A stretch of DNA of 13,889 nucleotides from the NCBI GenBank assembly GCA_002345425.1, contig DDWA01000013.1, positions 1 through 13,889 on the forward strand, given 5' to 3'. Position numbers and translations under genes: made by a program. A model generated the notes under the pieces. It was not told the origin of the DNA and did no database searches. It saw nothing but the letters and a program-made list of their open reading frames with translations. Each line of letters starts with the position of its first letter. Position 1 is the first letter of the stretch. Origin of the DNA: Caryophanales bacterium UBA2298 (GTDB lineage: Bacteria; Bacillota_I; Bacilli_A; Izemoplasmatales; Hujiaoplasmataceae). Below, one piece after another: positions 6,764 through 13,889 of the stretch.

Positions 6764-8080
6764 ATGATCAAAAACTTTGGAAGTCACTTAATAGAACCGG
6801 GTGATTCACTATTGCTGGCAATTAGCGGTGGAATTGATTCAATGGTGCTATTGGACATGATAGTTAAGCTGAAAGAAAAATTAAATTTAAAACTATATAT
6901 CGCTCATGTCGACCATCAAAAAAGAGTTACCAGTAAGGATGATCGTGATTTTGTATTGGATTATGCTCAAGATTTAAATATACCTTGCTTTATTGAAAGT
7001 TTAGAAATTGACGATAATCAAAATTTTCATGATTATGCTCATAAAAAAAGATATGATTTCTTTTATAAAATTGCTAAAGAAAATAATATTAATAAAGTTG
7101 TGTTAGCTCATAATGCTAATGACAACGCCGAAACTATTCTGATGCGTTTAACAAGGGGTAGTTCTTTTGAAGGTTATCGAGGAATCCTAGAAAGTAATTA
7201 TTATAAAGATTTGTTGGTTATTAGACCTTTGTTACATGTGCCAAGAAACGATATTGAAGTATATCAACAAGTTAATTTAATCGCTTATCAAAATGATCCA
7301 ACTAATGAGATGGATGATTATACCAGAAATCGTTATCGACATCATCTCCTTCCCTTGTTTGAGCAAGAAAATCCTCGTTATCTAGAAAAAATTTCTCAGT
7401 TTTCATATTATCAAAGCCTAGCATATGAGTTAATTGATGAGTTAAGTAATAAGTTTCTTGAAAATATTGAAATTGACGATAGCATCAGTATTGATATCGA
7501 TGAATTATTGAAGAATAAAAAAATTATTCAAATTGAAATTATTAAAAAAATTATTAATCATTTAACTAATAATAAACTCGAGTTGTCTTTCCAAAATTTT
7601 GTTGATATCATCGACTTAACAAATAATGAAAAACCTCATTTACAGTTTATAATCGAAAATGAATTATATGTCTATAAAAGTTATCAAAAACTATATTTTC
7701 AAAGAGAACCAAATGAGTTATCTGAATTTCATTTTGAAATCAATGATTTTACAGAAATCGAACTTCCTAATGGTTATTTAGTTAACATCACAAAAAAACC
7801 AAACAAAAATTATGGTTTTCTTTATAAATTATGTTATAATAATCTAGATTTAGTCTTTCCTTTAACGGTAAGAAATCGCTTAAATGGTGATAAGTTAAAA
7901 ACCAGTATTGGTACTAAGAAATTAAAAGATGTTTTGATTGATAAAAAAGTCCCGATTTTGGAGAGAAATTCATTACCAGTATTTTTAAATAAAAATGATG
8001 AAATTATTTATATTCCGGGTATTTTTGCTAAAAATACAACTGGAGATAATGAACTGTATATCTTAGTTCAGAAGGGGTAA
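6764..8080 (+). CDS. tilS: tRNA(Ile)-lysidine synthetase
   Basis: Ligates lysine to cytidine 34 of the minor tRNA-Ile(CAU), changing its decoding from AUG to AUA; essential in most bacteria, and AUA codons are expected to be common in this AT-rich genome. The 438-residue protein has the PP-loop SGGIDS (residues 21-26) of the N-type ATP pyrophosphatase fold, the HVDHQKR and HNANDNAET stretches of the catalytic domain, and a C-terminal TilS domain (around FPLTVRNRLNGDKLK to the end). GGAGG 8 nt before the ATG fixes the start; the frame is open upstream to 6719, inside the leader hairpin. Its stop lies 3 nt before hpt, giving the well-known tilS-hpt-ftsH order of Firmicutes. Confidence 0.96.
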   Translation: MIKNFGSHLIEPGDSLLLAISGGIDSMVLLDMIVKLKEKLNLKLYIAHVDHQKRVTSKDDRDFVLDYAQDLNIPCFIESLEIDDNQNFHDYAHKKRYDFFYKIAKENNINKVVLAHNANDNAETILMRLTRGSSFEGYRGILESNYYKDLLVIRPLLHVPRNDIEVYQQVNLIAYQNDPTNEMDDYTRNRYRHHLLPLFEQENPRYLEKISQFSYYQSLAYELIDELSNKFLENIEIDDSISIDIDELLKNKKIIQIEIIKKIINHLTNNKLELSFQNFVDIIDLTNNEKPHLQFIIENELYVYKSYQKLYFQREPNELSEFHFEINDFTEIELPNGYLVNITKKPNKNYGFLYKLCYNNLDLVFPLTVRNRLNGDKLKTSIGTKKLKDVLIDKKVPILERNSLPVFLNKNDEIIYIPGIFAKNTTGDNELYILVQKG

Positions 8081-8083
8081 TTT

Positions 8084-8626
8084 ATGTTAGAAAAAGATAT
8101 AGAAAAAATCTTGGTTACTGAGCAAGAAATCGTTGAGATCTCTCGAAGAATTGGCAAGCAAATAACTGAAGATTATAAAAATACGAGACCGATTATCATT
8201 GGTTTGTTAAAAGGCTGTATACCATTTATGGCTGAGTTAATTAAACATATAGATATTTACTGTCAAATCGAATTGATGGGAGTCCAAAGTTACCATGGAG
8301 GAACTGAATCTTCAGGAAATGTAAAAATCACTAAAGATTTAGATGTTTCTGTTGAGGGCAGACATGTGATTATTGCAGAAGATATTGTCGATACAGGAAA
8401 AACAATCAATGTAGTAAAAAATTTATTAAAATACCGCGGAGCTTTATCAGTTGAAGTGGCTACACTTCTTGATAAACCAGCTGGAAGAACCGAAGAGTTT
8501 ACACCAAAATATATCGGAACTACCATCCCGAAAGAATTCGTTGTTGGCTTTGGGTTAGATTATGAGGAAGCTTACCGAAACCTTCCTTATGTTGGTGTTT
8601 TAAAACAAGAAGTTTATAATAAATAA
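8084..8626 (+). CDS. hpt: Hypoxanthine (guanine) phosphoribosyltransferase
   Basis: Purine salvage: transfers the phosphoribosyl group of PRPP to hypoxanthine, and usually guanine, giving IMP or GMP; cytosolic. The 180 residues show the PRPP-binding motif VIIAEDIVDTGKT (95-107, acidic pair Glu99-Asp100), LLKGCIPF near the N-terminus, and the C-terminal VVGFGLDYEEAYRNLPYVGVL, which is close to Bacillus HprT. The ribosome binding site AAGGGG lies inside the end of tilS and only 3 nt separate the genes, so the two are surely cotranscribed. The hpt stop codon overlaps the ribosome binding site of ftsH. In Bacillus, HprT and TilS act together with FtsH in controlling ftsH expression (reported there); whether that holds here is unknown. 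Confidence 0.96.
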   Translation: MLEKDIEKILVTEQEIVEISRRIGKQITEDYKNTRPIIIGLLKGCIPFMAELIKHIDIYCQIELMGVQSYHGGTESSGNVKITKDLDVSVEGRHVIIAEDIVDTGKTINVVKNLLKYRGALSVEVATLLDKPAGRTEEFTPKYIGTTIPKEFVVGFGLDYEEAYRNLPYVGVLKQEVYNK

Positions 8627-8638
8627 GGAGGTATATTT

Positions 8639-10627
8639 ATGGCAGTTGCTAAAAATCCACAAAATAAACCATTAAATAATCGTTCGACACGATTTATAAT
8701 GATAGCATTACTTGTAATCTTAGTAATCTCAATTTTCTATAGTTTTGGAAATGTTAATGGTCCTGAAGAATTGTCTAATTCGACCTTTATCAATTTACTA
8801 GAAAATGGCGGAATTACTTCAGTAGAGGTCTCACCTTTAGCTGGAGAAACAAATTATAGAGCATACAAAGTTTCAGGTCAGTTGCTTGATGATGCTTATT
8901 ACATTAGTTATTTTGCTAATGACGATGAACTTATGCAAGCCAGAGACATTATCTATCAATTCAATAACGACGGATTGTTAGCTAATGACATTGATTATGA
9001 ATTTGTTCCAGGAGCTACTTATAATTTACTGAATATCATTTTCCCAATCATTTTGGTTGCTGGTGTTGTTATCATGCTTGTTGTTATGATGCGTGGTGGG
9101 AATAATGCTAATAAACAGGCATTTGATTTTGGTAAGAGTAGAGCTCAAGTTAGTAAAAATCAAAAAACAACATTTGATGATGTTGCTGGTGCTGATGAAG
9201 AAAAGGAAGAATTAAAAGAAATAATCGATTTCCTTAAGAACCCTAAAAAATATATGGAATTAGGAGCGAGAATTCCTCGAGGTGTACTGTTAGTAGGACC
9301 TCCAGGAACTGGTAAAACATTGATAGCTAGAGCCGTTGCCGGTGAAGCTAATGTTCCTTTTTATTTTGTTTCCGGTTCTGACTTTTTAGAAATGTTCGTT
9401 GGTGTTGGTGCTTCAAGAGTTAGAGATATGTTTAAAACAGCTAAAACACATGCTCCTTGTATCTTATTCATCGATGAAATAGATGCAGTAGGTAGACAAA
9501 GAGGTACTGGTTTAGGTGGCGGACATGATGAAAGAGAACAAACATTGAATCAACTTTTAGTTGAAATGGATGGTTTCGGACATAATTCTGGCGTTATCGT
9601 TATGGCAGCTACTAACCGTGTTGATATTTTAGACCCAGCATTAATGCGTCCAGGCCGTTTTGATAGACAAGTTTATGTTGGTCGTCCTGATATAAAAGGT
9701 AGAGTTGAAATTTTAAAAGTTCATTCTCGTAATAAAAAAATTAATCCTAATATCACTTTCCAAGAAATAGCTCGTAGAACCCCTGGTTTTACTGGCGCAG
9801 ACTTAGAAAATTTAATGAATGAAGCTGCACTTTTAGCAGCCAGAGAAAATAAACCGCAAATCGAATTACCGCATATTGATGAAGCAGTTGATCGCGTTAT
9901 GATGGGACCAGCAAAGAAATCTCGCGTTTTTTCAAAAAAAGAAAAAGAGATTATAGCTTACCATGAAGCGGGTCATGCTGTGATTGGTATTAAATTAGAG
10001 AATGCTAATATCGTTCATAAAGTTACAATCATACCTCGTGGTCAAGCGGGTGGGTACAACTTAATGTTACCTAAGGAAGAACACGCATTCTTACAAACAA
10101 AACAAAACTTATTAGAAATGATTATTGGTTTATTAGGCGGTAGAGTTGCTGAAGAAGTAATCTTTAACGAAATTTCTACTGGCGGACATAATGATTTACA
10201 ACGTTCTACTGCTATTGCTAGATCAATGATTACTGAATACGGTATGAGTGAACGTTTAGGACCAATTACTTATGAAAAAGATTCCGATACTGTGTTCTTA
10301 GGTAGAGATTATGGAAAATCAAAAAATTTCTCTGAACAAATCGCTACTGAGATTGACAAAGAAGTTAGAGGAATTATTCATGAATGTTATGATAAAGCTA
10401 AAACTTTAATTGAAAAACATATTGATTTGTTAAAAACAATCGCTCATTATTTGCTTGAAGTTGAAACACTCACAAAAGAAGATATCGATGAAATTGTGGA
10501 AACAAATAAATTATCACGTTTTGATGACGTTTTAGCTAGTGAATTAAATGAAGTAGAAAAGACAGAAGATACATCAGAAGAAGCAAAAAACGAATCTCAA
10601 GAAGAAAAGACAGAACTTAAAGATTAA
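8639..10627 (+). CDS. ftsH: ATP-dependent zinc metalloprotease FtsH
   Basis: Membrane-anchored AAA+ protease that extracts and degrades membrane proteins and some short-lived cytosolic proteins. In order: a first membrane segment (about residues 19-36), an extracytoplasmic domain to about 128, a second membrane segment (about 130-151), the AAA domain with Walker A GPPGTGKT (220-227) and Walker B LFIDEIDA (276-283), the second region of homology ending in RPGRFDR, and an M41 peptidase domain with zinc motif HEAGH (442-446) and third ligand Asp519 in GGHNDLQ. All catalytic residues are present. The last 25 or so residues are very acidic (Glu-rich) and probably disordered. AAGGAGG, 7 nt before the ATG and overlapping the hpt stop, is the strongest ribosome binding site in the window. 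Third gene of tilS-hpt-ftsH; 662 residues is normal. Confidence 0.98.
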   Translation: MAVAKNPQNKPLNNRSTRFIMIALLVILVISIFYSFGNVNGPEELSNSTFINLLENGGITSVEVSPLAGETNYRAYKVSGQLLDDAYYISYFANDDELMQARDIIYQFNNDGLLANDIDYEFVPGATYNLLNIIFPIILVAGVVIMLVVMMRGGNNANKQAFDFGKSRAQVSKNQKTTFDDVAGADEEKEELKEIIDFLKNPKKYMELGARIPRGVLLVGPPGTGKTLIARAVAGEANVPFYFVSGSDFLEMFVGVGASRVRDMFKTAKTHAPCILFIDEIDAVGRQRGTGLGGGHDEREQTLNQLLVEMDGFGHNSGVIVMAATNRVDILDPALMRPGRFDRQVYVGRPDIKGRVEILKVHSRNKKINPNITFQEIARRTPGFTGADLENLMNEAALLAARENKPQIELPHIDEAVDRVMMGPAKKSRVFSKKEKEIIAYHEAGHAVIGIKLENANIVHKVTIIPRGQAGGYNLMLPKEEHAFLQTKQNLLEMIIGLLGGRVAEEVIFNEISTGGHNDLQRSTAIARSMITEYGMSERLGPITYEKDSDTVFLGRDYGKSKNFSEQIATEIDKEVRGIIHECYDKAKTLIEKHIDLLKTIAHYLLEVETLTKEDIDEIVETNKLSRFDDVLASELNEVEKTEDTSEEAKNESQEEKTELKD

Positions 10628-10630
10628 AAA

Positions 10631-10663
10631 AGATGGGATACTGTAGGTATCCCTCTAATTTTT
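10631..10663 (+). terminator. Hairpin between ftsH and rqcP
   Basis: A perfect 7-bp stem, GGGATAC / GTATCCC, with loop TGTAG (10635-10653), extendable by AGA/TCT past a bulge, followed by TCTAATTTTTC. It lies 4-8 nt after the ftsH stop and just before the rqcP ribosome binding site. The T-run is interrupted, so it may be a partial terminator that reduces read-through into rqcP. Confidence 0.6.
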
Positions 10664-10675
10664 CAGGAGAATAAT

Positions 10676-10927
10676 ATGAGATTAGATAAATATTTGAAAG
10701 TATCGAGAATTTTCAAAAGGCGTACTGTGGCTAAAGAAGTCAGTAAAAATTCGAGAATTATGATAAATGGTAGAATTGCTAAACCTGGTACTGACGTTAA
10801 AGAAAATGATATTTTGACCATTTCTTATGGTGGAAAAGAGCTTAAGGTTAGAGTGCTTGAAACATTATCATTTGCTAAAAAAGATGATGCTAACACAATG
10901 TATGAAATAATCGAAGATATTGATTGA
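10676..10927 (+). CDS. rqcP: S4-domain RNA-binding protein RqcP (YabO/Hsp15 family)
   Basis: In Bacillus, RqcP binds obstructed 50S subunits and stabilises the P-site tRNA while RqcH adds C-terminal alanine tails to stalled nascent chains (known for the family). The 83 residues are a nearly bare S4 domain beginning MRLDKYLKVSRIFKRRTVAK, with the VSKNSRIMINGRIAKPG loop, and resemble Bacillus YabO throughout, including the ending ANTMYEIIE. AGGAG lies 6 nt before the ATG. It follows ftsH by 48 nt, past a hairpin, and its stop codon overlaps the -35 of the next promoter. In Bacillus this gene sits some way upstream of tilS, so the neighbourhood is related but rearranged. Heat-shock Hsp15 is the main alternative; the small size and Firmicutes-like context favour RqcP. 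Confidence 0.88.
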   Translation: MRLDKYLKVSRIFKRRTVAKEVSKNSRIMINGRIAKPGTDVKENDILTISYGGKELKVRVLETLSFAKKDDANTMYEIIEDID

Positions 10928-10952
10928 TTTGATTTTTAGATTTAGTTATAAT
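10924..10952 (+). promoter_or_regulatory. Promoter of the metal-binding lipoprotein gene and lysS
   Basis: -35 TTGATT (10924-10929), a 17-bp spacer, -10 TATAAT (10947-10952). The -35 overlaps the rqcP stop codon. Transcription would start at about 10958-10960, directly before GGAG (10961-10964), giving a leader of only about 14 nt. Confidence 0.8.
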
Positions 10953-10972
10953 TACTAAAAGGAGTAATATTT

Positions 10973-11950
10973 ATGAAGAGAGTAATTTTATTAATTTTTA
11001 TTGTGGTTCAATTTTTGGTTATTTCTGCTTGCAGCAGTCAAACTGGACCTCACGATATCTATGTAACAGTTTATCCTTTGCAATATGTTGCTGAAGAAAT
11101 TCTTATTGATACTGAATATACTGTCGGTATTGTTCCGGGAGTGACTTCTCATGAAAGTTCTGTCGACTGGTCGCCAAAAGAAATCATTGCGATGACAGAA
11201 GCTACTTATTTATTTTATATTGGCGCTAATTATGATTATTATATCGATTATCAGATAGACAGCATATTTTCGAATAAGGATGTTGAATTAATCAAAATCG
11301 AATTAGAAACTGAATATATTGAATTCATTCCAGGGATTCTTCATGATCACGATCATGAAGCGGAGGAAACAAATACTTTACTTAATACAACTGCTTTAGG
11401 GATCGATCCACATTTTTGGATTTCACCTTTAAAGATTCTTGAAGTATCAGCACTGATATATGATAAATTAGTGATTGCTTATCCTGATGAACAAGACACT
11501 TTAGAAACAAATTATTTAAATTTAATAAATAAGTTAGAAACGTTACATAATGATTTTTCTGATGCAATTAGTAAGTTAACCAAACCGGTAATGACTTCAA
11601 CTAATTTATATGGTTATTTAAATCATGATTACGGATTGAATTTTATGCCGATATCACCAGGATATCATGAAGAGGCTGACCAATTTACGACTCAACAAAA
11701 AGAAGAGATTGTCGCTGAAGCTTTAATGCATGAAATTAGATATATAATATTTGAAAGGTATACTACTTCTCCTCTTTCTAATGCTGTTTTCAGTGAATTA
11801 GAATTATTAGGAAAAGAACCGATTAAAGTTGAGTTCAATATTTTACAATCAATCACCAAAGAAGATATTGATTTAGGAAAAAATTATATCACCGCCATGT
11901 ATGAGAATCTTGAATTGCTCAAAACTGCCGGTGAATACTCGGAAGAATAG
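10973..11950 (+). CDS. TroA/ZnuA-type metal ABC transporter substrate-binding lipoprotein
   Basis: Probable surface lipoprotein that captures a divalent metal (zinc or manganese) for an ABC importer. The 325 residues begin with a signal peptide ending in the lipobox ISAC, so Cys20 is the likely lipidated residue. Family features are VTVYPLQYVAEEI, His60 in GVTSHESS, a short His/Asp-rich loop (HDHDHE, 124-129) just before DPHFWISP with His147, and FER with Glu261. These fit ligands 1, 2 and 4. The usual third histidine (SHDAFGY-like) is replaced: the sequence is TSTNLYGY, with Thr210 at that place. A GYHEE (His232) follows but is outside the normal position. GGAG lies 8 nt before the ATG. No ATPase or permease gene is adjacent. 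lysS follows after 9 nt, suggesting cotranscription. Family is fairly sure; metal and function are open. Confidence 0.82.
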   Translation: MKRVILLIFIVVQFLVISACSSQTGPHDIYVTVYPLQYVAEEILIDTEYTVGIVPGVTSHESSVDWSPKEIIAMTEATYLFYIGANYDYYIDYQIDSIFSNKDVELIKIELETEYIEFIPGILHDHDHEAEETNTLLNTTALGIDPHFWISPLKILEVSALIYDKLVIAYPDEQDTLETNYLNLINKLETLHNDFSDAISKLTKPVMTSTNLYGYLNHDYGLNFMPISPGYHEEADQFTTQQKEEIVAEALMHEIRYIIFERYTTSPLSNAVFSELELLGKEPIKVEFNILQSITKEDIDLGKNYITAMYENLELLKTAGEYSEE

Positions 11951-11959
11951 AGGAAAATT

Positions 11960-13450
11960 ATGGAATTGAAATTGACTGAACAAGAAATTGTTAGAAGAGA
12001 AAAAGCTGAAAATTTAAGAGAATCGGGAATTGACCCTTTCGGTTCTCGTTATAATCGTACTCATAATACAAAAACTTTTAAAGATGAATTTTCTAATTTT
12101 ACTAAAGAAGAACTTCATGATATAGGAAATCCAAAGGAAGTTAAAATTGCCGGAAGAATTATGACTAGAAGAGTCAAGGGGAAAGCTGGTTTCGTTCATA
12201 TTCAAGATCAACACGGACTATTACAATTATATGTTAGAGTGGACGCTATCGGTGAAGAAGCTTACGAGATTTTTAAAAAAGGCGATATTGGCGATATTAT
12301 CGGTGTCACTGGTACAGCGATGATAACCAATACCGGAGAATTGTCTTTAAAGGTAATTCAATATCTCCATTTAACAAAAGCCTTGAGACCATTGCCTGAG
12401 AAGTATCATGGTTTGGTTGATAAAGAAGAAATCTATCGACGTCGTTATGTCGATTTGATTATGAATCAAGATAGCAAAGAAACTTTTATCAAAAGATCAA
12501 AAATCATTAAAGAGATACGTGATTACTTAGATAATTTAGGATATTTTGAAGTTGAGACACCGGTTCTTCAACCAATTCTCGGCGGAGCTAATGCAAGACC
12601 TTTTATCACTCACCATAACACTCTCAATATGCCGTTCTATTTGCGAATAGCTACCGAACTACATCTGAAAAGATGCATTATCGGTGGATTTGATGGAGTT
12701 TATGAAATTGGCAGATTATTCCGTAACGAAGGAATAGATAGATTGCATAATCCAGAATTCACAACTATTGAACTATATCTAGCATATTCTGATTTACAAG
12801 GAATGATGGATTTAAGCGAAGACCTGATTAGCCATCTTGCAAATAAAGTAGTCGGTAAAACAAAAATAACTTATGATGAGAAAGAAATAGATCTATCTAA
12901 AGGCTGGAGAAAAGTTCATATAGTTGATCTGATTAAAGAAAAAACTGGTATTGATTTCTTTAAAATTTATGATTTTGAGGAAGCTAAAAAATTAGCTAAA
13001 GAACATCATTTAGAAGTTGCTGCACATCTTTATGGTGTTGGTCATATTATCAATTTGTTCTTTGAACATTACTGTGAAGCGGATTTAATTCAACCTACTT
13101 TTGTTTATGGACATCCAATCGAAATCTCACCATTAACTAAAAAAGATCCTAATGATGAAAGATTTACGCAAAGATTTGAATTGTTCATTAACGGAAGTGA
13201 ATATGCTAATGCGTATACCGAATTAAACGATCCTATTGATCAGTTAGAAAGATTTGAGAACCAAATTAAAGAAAAAGATTTAGGTAATGAAGAAGCTAAT
13301 GAAATGGATTTAGATTTCGTTGAAGCTTTAGAATACGGAATGCCTCCAACAGGAGGAATTGGTATTGGTATTGATAGGTTAGTTATGTTATTGACTGATT
13401 CAAAATCAATTCGAGATGTCTTGTTATTCCCACAAATGAAAAACAGATAA
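11960..13450 (+). CDS. lysS: Lysyl-tRNA synthetase, class II
   Basis: Charges tRNA-Lys with lysine; cytosolic and essential. The 496 residues match the class II enzyme. An N-terminal OB-fold anticodon-binding domain covers about residues 60-150 (VKIAGRIMTRR). The catalytic domain follows, with motif 2 FRNEGIDRLHNPEF (Arg255) and motif 3 GGIGIGIDR (465-473, Arg473). LGGANARPF and the GSEYANAYTELNDP stretch are also characteristic. GAGG lies 6 nt before the ATG and overlaps the TAG stop of the preceding lipoprotein gene, so the two are presumably one transcript, with no room for a separate promoter. A strong terminator begins within a few bases of the stop. The unexpected partner upstream is the only odd point. 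Confidence 0.98.
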   Translation: MELKLTEQEIVRREKAENLRESGIDPFGSRYNRTHNTKTFKDEFSNFTKEELHDIGNPKEVKIAGRIMTRRVKGKAGFVHIQDQHGLLQLYVRVDAIGEEAYEIFKKGDIGDIIGVTGTAMITNTGELSLKVIQYLHLTKALRPLPEKYHGLVDKEEIYRRRYVDLIMNQDSKETFIKRSKIIKEIRDYLDNLGYFEVETPVLQPILGGANARPFITHHNTLNMPFYLRIATELHLKRCIIGGFDGVYEIGRLFRNEGIDRLHNPEFTTIELYLAYSDLQGMMDLSEDLISHLANKVVGKTKITYDEKEIDLSKGWRKVHIVDLIKEKTGIDFFKIYDFEEAKKLAKEHHLEVAAHLYGVGHIINLFFEHYCEADLIQPTFVYGHPIEISPLTKKDPNDERFTQRFELFINGSEYANAYTELNDPIDQLERFENQIKEKDLGNEEANEMDLDFVEALEYGMPPTGGIGIGIDRLVMLLTDSKSIRDVLLFPQMKNR

Positions 13451-13492
13451 AAAAAAGGCCAACCTCTAATAAAGAGATTGGCCATTTTTTTT
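13451..13492. terminator. Bidirectional intrinsic terminator (lysS and the convergent gene)
   Basis: Stem GGCCAA / TTGGCC, a C-A mismatch, then CTCT / AGAG, with loop AATAA (13457-13483). It is flanked by six A residues on the left and ATTTTTTTT on the right, so it ends transcription in both directions. Confidence 0.92.
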
Positions 13493-13889
13493 AGACCACC
13501 ACGTTATTGTTGAAATTTAGTAATAAATCATCTAACAGTGTTTGCCAAGCAATTATTGGCGTATCGTTTGTAAAATTAAATATTTCCATATTAGCAACTA
13601 CTTGAGTTTGTAAAACGAAAGTATCCAAATCTGCCAATAAATCATTAATTTCTTGAGTAGTAGGTAAGGTAGTTTGATATCCAAGAATGAAATTAATGTT
13701 ATTCATAGTAAGATAACTTGTTTCTACTAAATATGCTTCATCAAAACCTTCTTCATTTAAAATTATATTGATTAACTGAGCTTGAATTATCGCTTCTTGC
13801 ATAACTCCAACCGGTTCATAACTTACATATTGGAATTTATAAAGAATATTCATAAATACGCCAACATCATAGACATCTATTCCTGTTAA
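13491..13889 (-). CDS. Hypothetical protein, 3' part only
   Basis: I do not recognise this protein. The frame ends in TAA at 13491-13493 and stays open through the right edge of the window, giving 132 visible residues. The first Met (13853) has no ribosome binding site, so the gene very probably begins outside the window. The visible part is rich in Asn, Gln, Thr, Leu and Ile, poor in Lys and Arg, has no clear membrane segment, and ends in LLDDLLLNFNNNVVV. The composition suggests a helical, perhaps extracytoplasmic, domain, but that is only an impression. It is convergent with lysS and shares its terminator, which supports it as a real transcribed gene. Confidence 0.6.
   Translation of the reverse strand, partial: LTGIDVYDVGVFMNILYKFQYVSYEPVGVMQEAIIQAQLINIILNEEGFDEAYLVETSYLTMNNINFILGYQTTLPTTQEINDLLADLDTFVLQTQVVANMEIFNFTNDTPIIAWQTLLDDLLLNFNNNVVV

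Noticed and set aside
1..13889. TGA read as Trp (Mycoplasma-type code)
   Set aside because: Five genes end in TGA at the proper family length, and Trp positions such as DPHFW, VDW and the lysS GWRK are encoded by TGG.
1..13889. A hidden novel system: mobile element, CRISPR, toxin-antitoxin or biosynthetic cluster
   Set aside because: Nearly all of the sequence is accounted for by conserved housekeeping genes with short gaps. I saw no repeat array, transposase or tRNA. Regulatory leaders are the only unexplained structure.

Overview
The window reads as an ordinary stretch of chromosome from a low-GC Gram-positive bacterium. It is strongly AT-rich, with strong AAGGAGG-type ribosome binding sites and sigma-A-type promoters (TTGNNN, 17 bp, TATAAT). 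Genes are compact and mostly housekeeping. TGA is used as a stop (tdk, tadA, malic enzyme, maf, rqcP) and Trp is TGG, so the code is the standard bacterial one and a Mycoplasma-type code is excluded. Gene content and composition would suit an Acholeplasma/Izemoplasma-like or other deep Firmicutes lineage. That placement is inference; there is no rRNA here to test it.

Left part (1-4630), leftward: rpmE (ribosomal protein L31, own promoter and terminator), then tdk-tadA (thymidine kinase and tRNA adenosine deaminase, overlapping by 4 nt), then pyrG (CTP synthase) behind its own promoter and an attenuator-like hairpin, then a DUF2254 membrane protein. Nucleotide synthesis (tdk, pyrG) and translation (rpmE, tadA) dominate. 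Centre (4740-6600): a rightward malic enzyme and a leftward maf nucleotide pyrophosphatase converge, with a shared hairpin across both stop codons.

Right part (6660-13450), rightward: tilS-hpt-ftsH, the classical Firmicutes trio of tRNA lysidine synthetase, hypoxanthine phosphoribosyltransferase and membrane AAA protease. It is followed by rqcP (ribosome-associated quality control), a promoter, a TroA/ZnuA-type lipoprotein, and lysS (lysyl-tRNA synthetase), which ends in a bidirectional terminator. Beyond it the 3' part of an unidentified leftward gene runs off the window.

I did not find a mobile element, CRISPR array, tRNA or rRNA, or a defence or secondary-metabolite cluster. No intergenic stretch exceeds about 300 bases. 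The points most worth checking are regulatory: terminator-like hairpins placed just in front of the ribosome binding sites of pyrG, tilS and rqcP. In addition, the TroA/ZnuA-like protein appears to lack one of the family's metal-ligand histidines and sits in an apparent operon with lysS.
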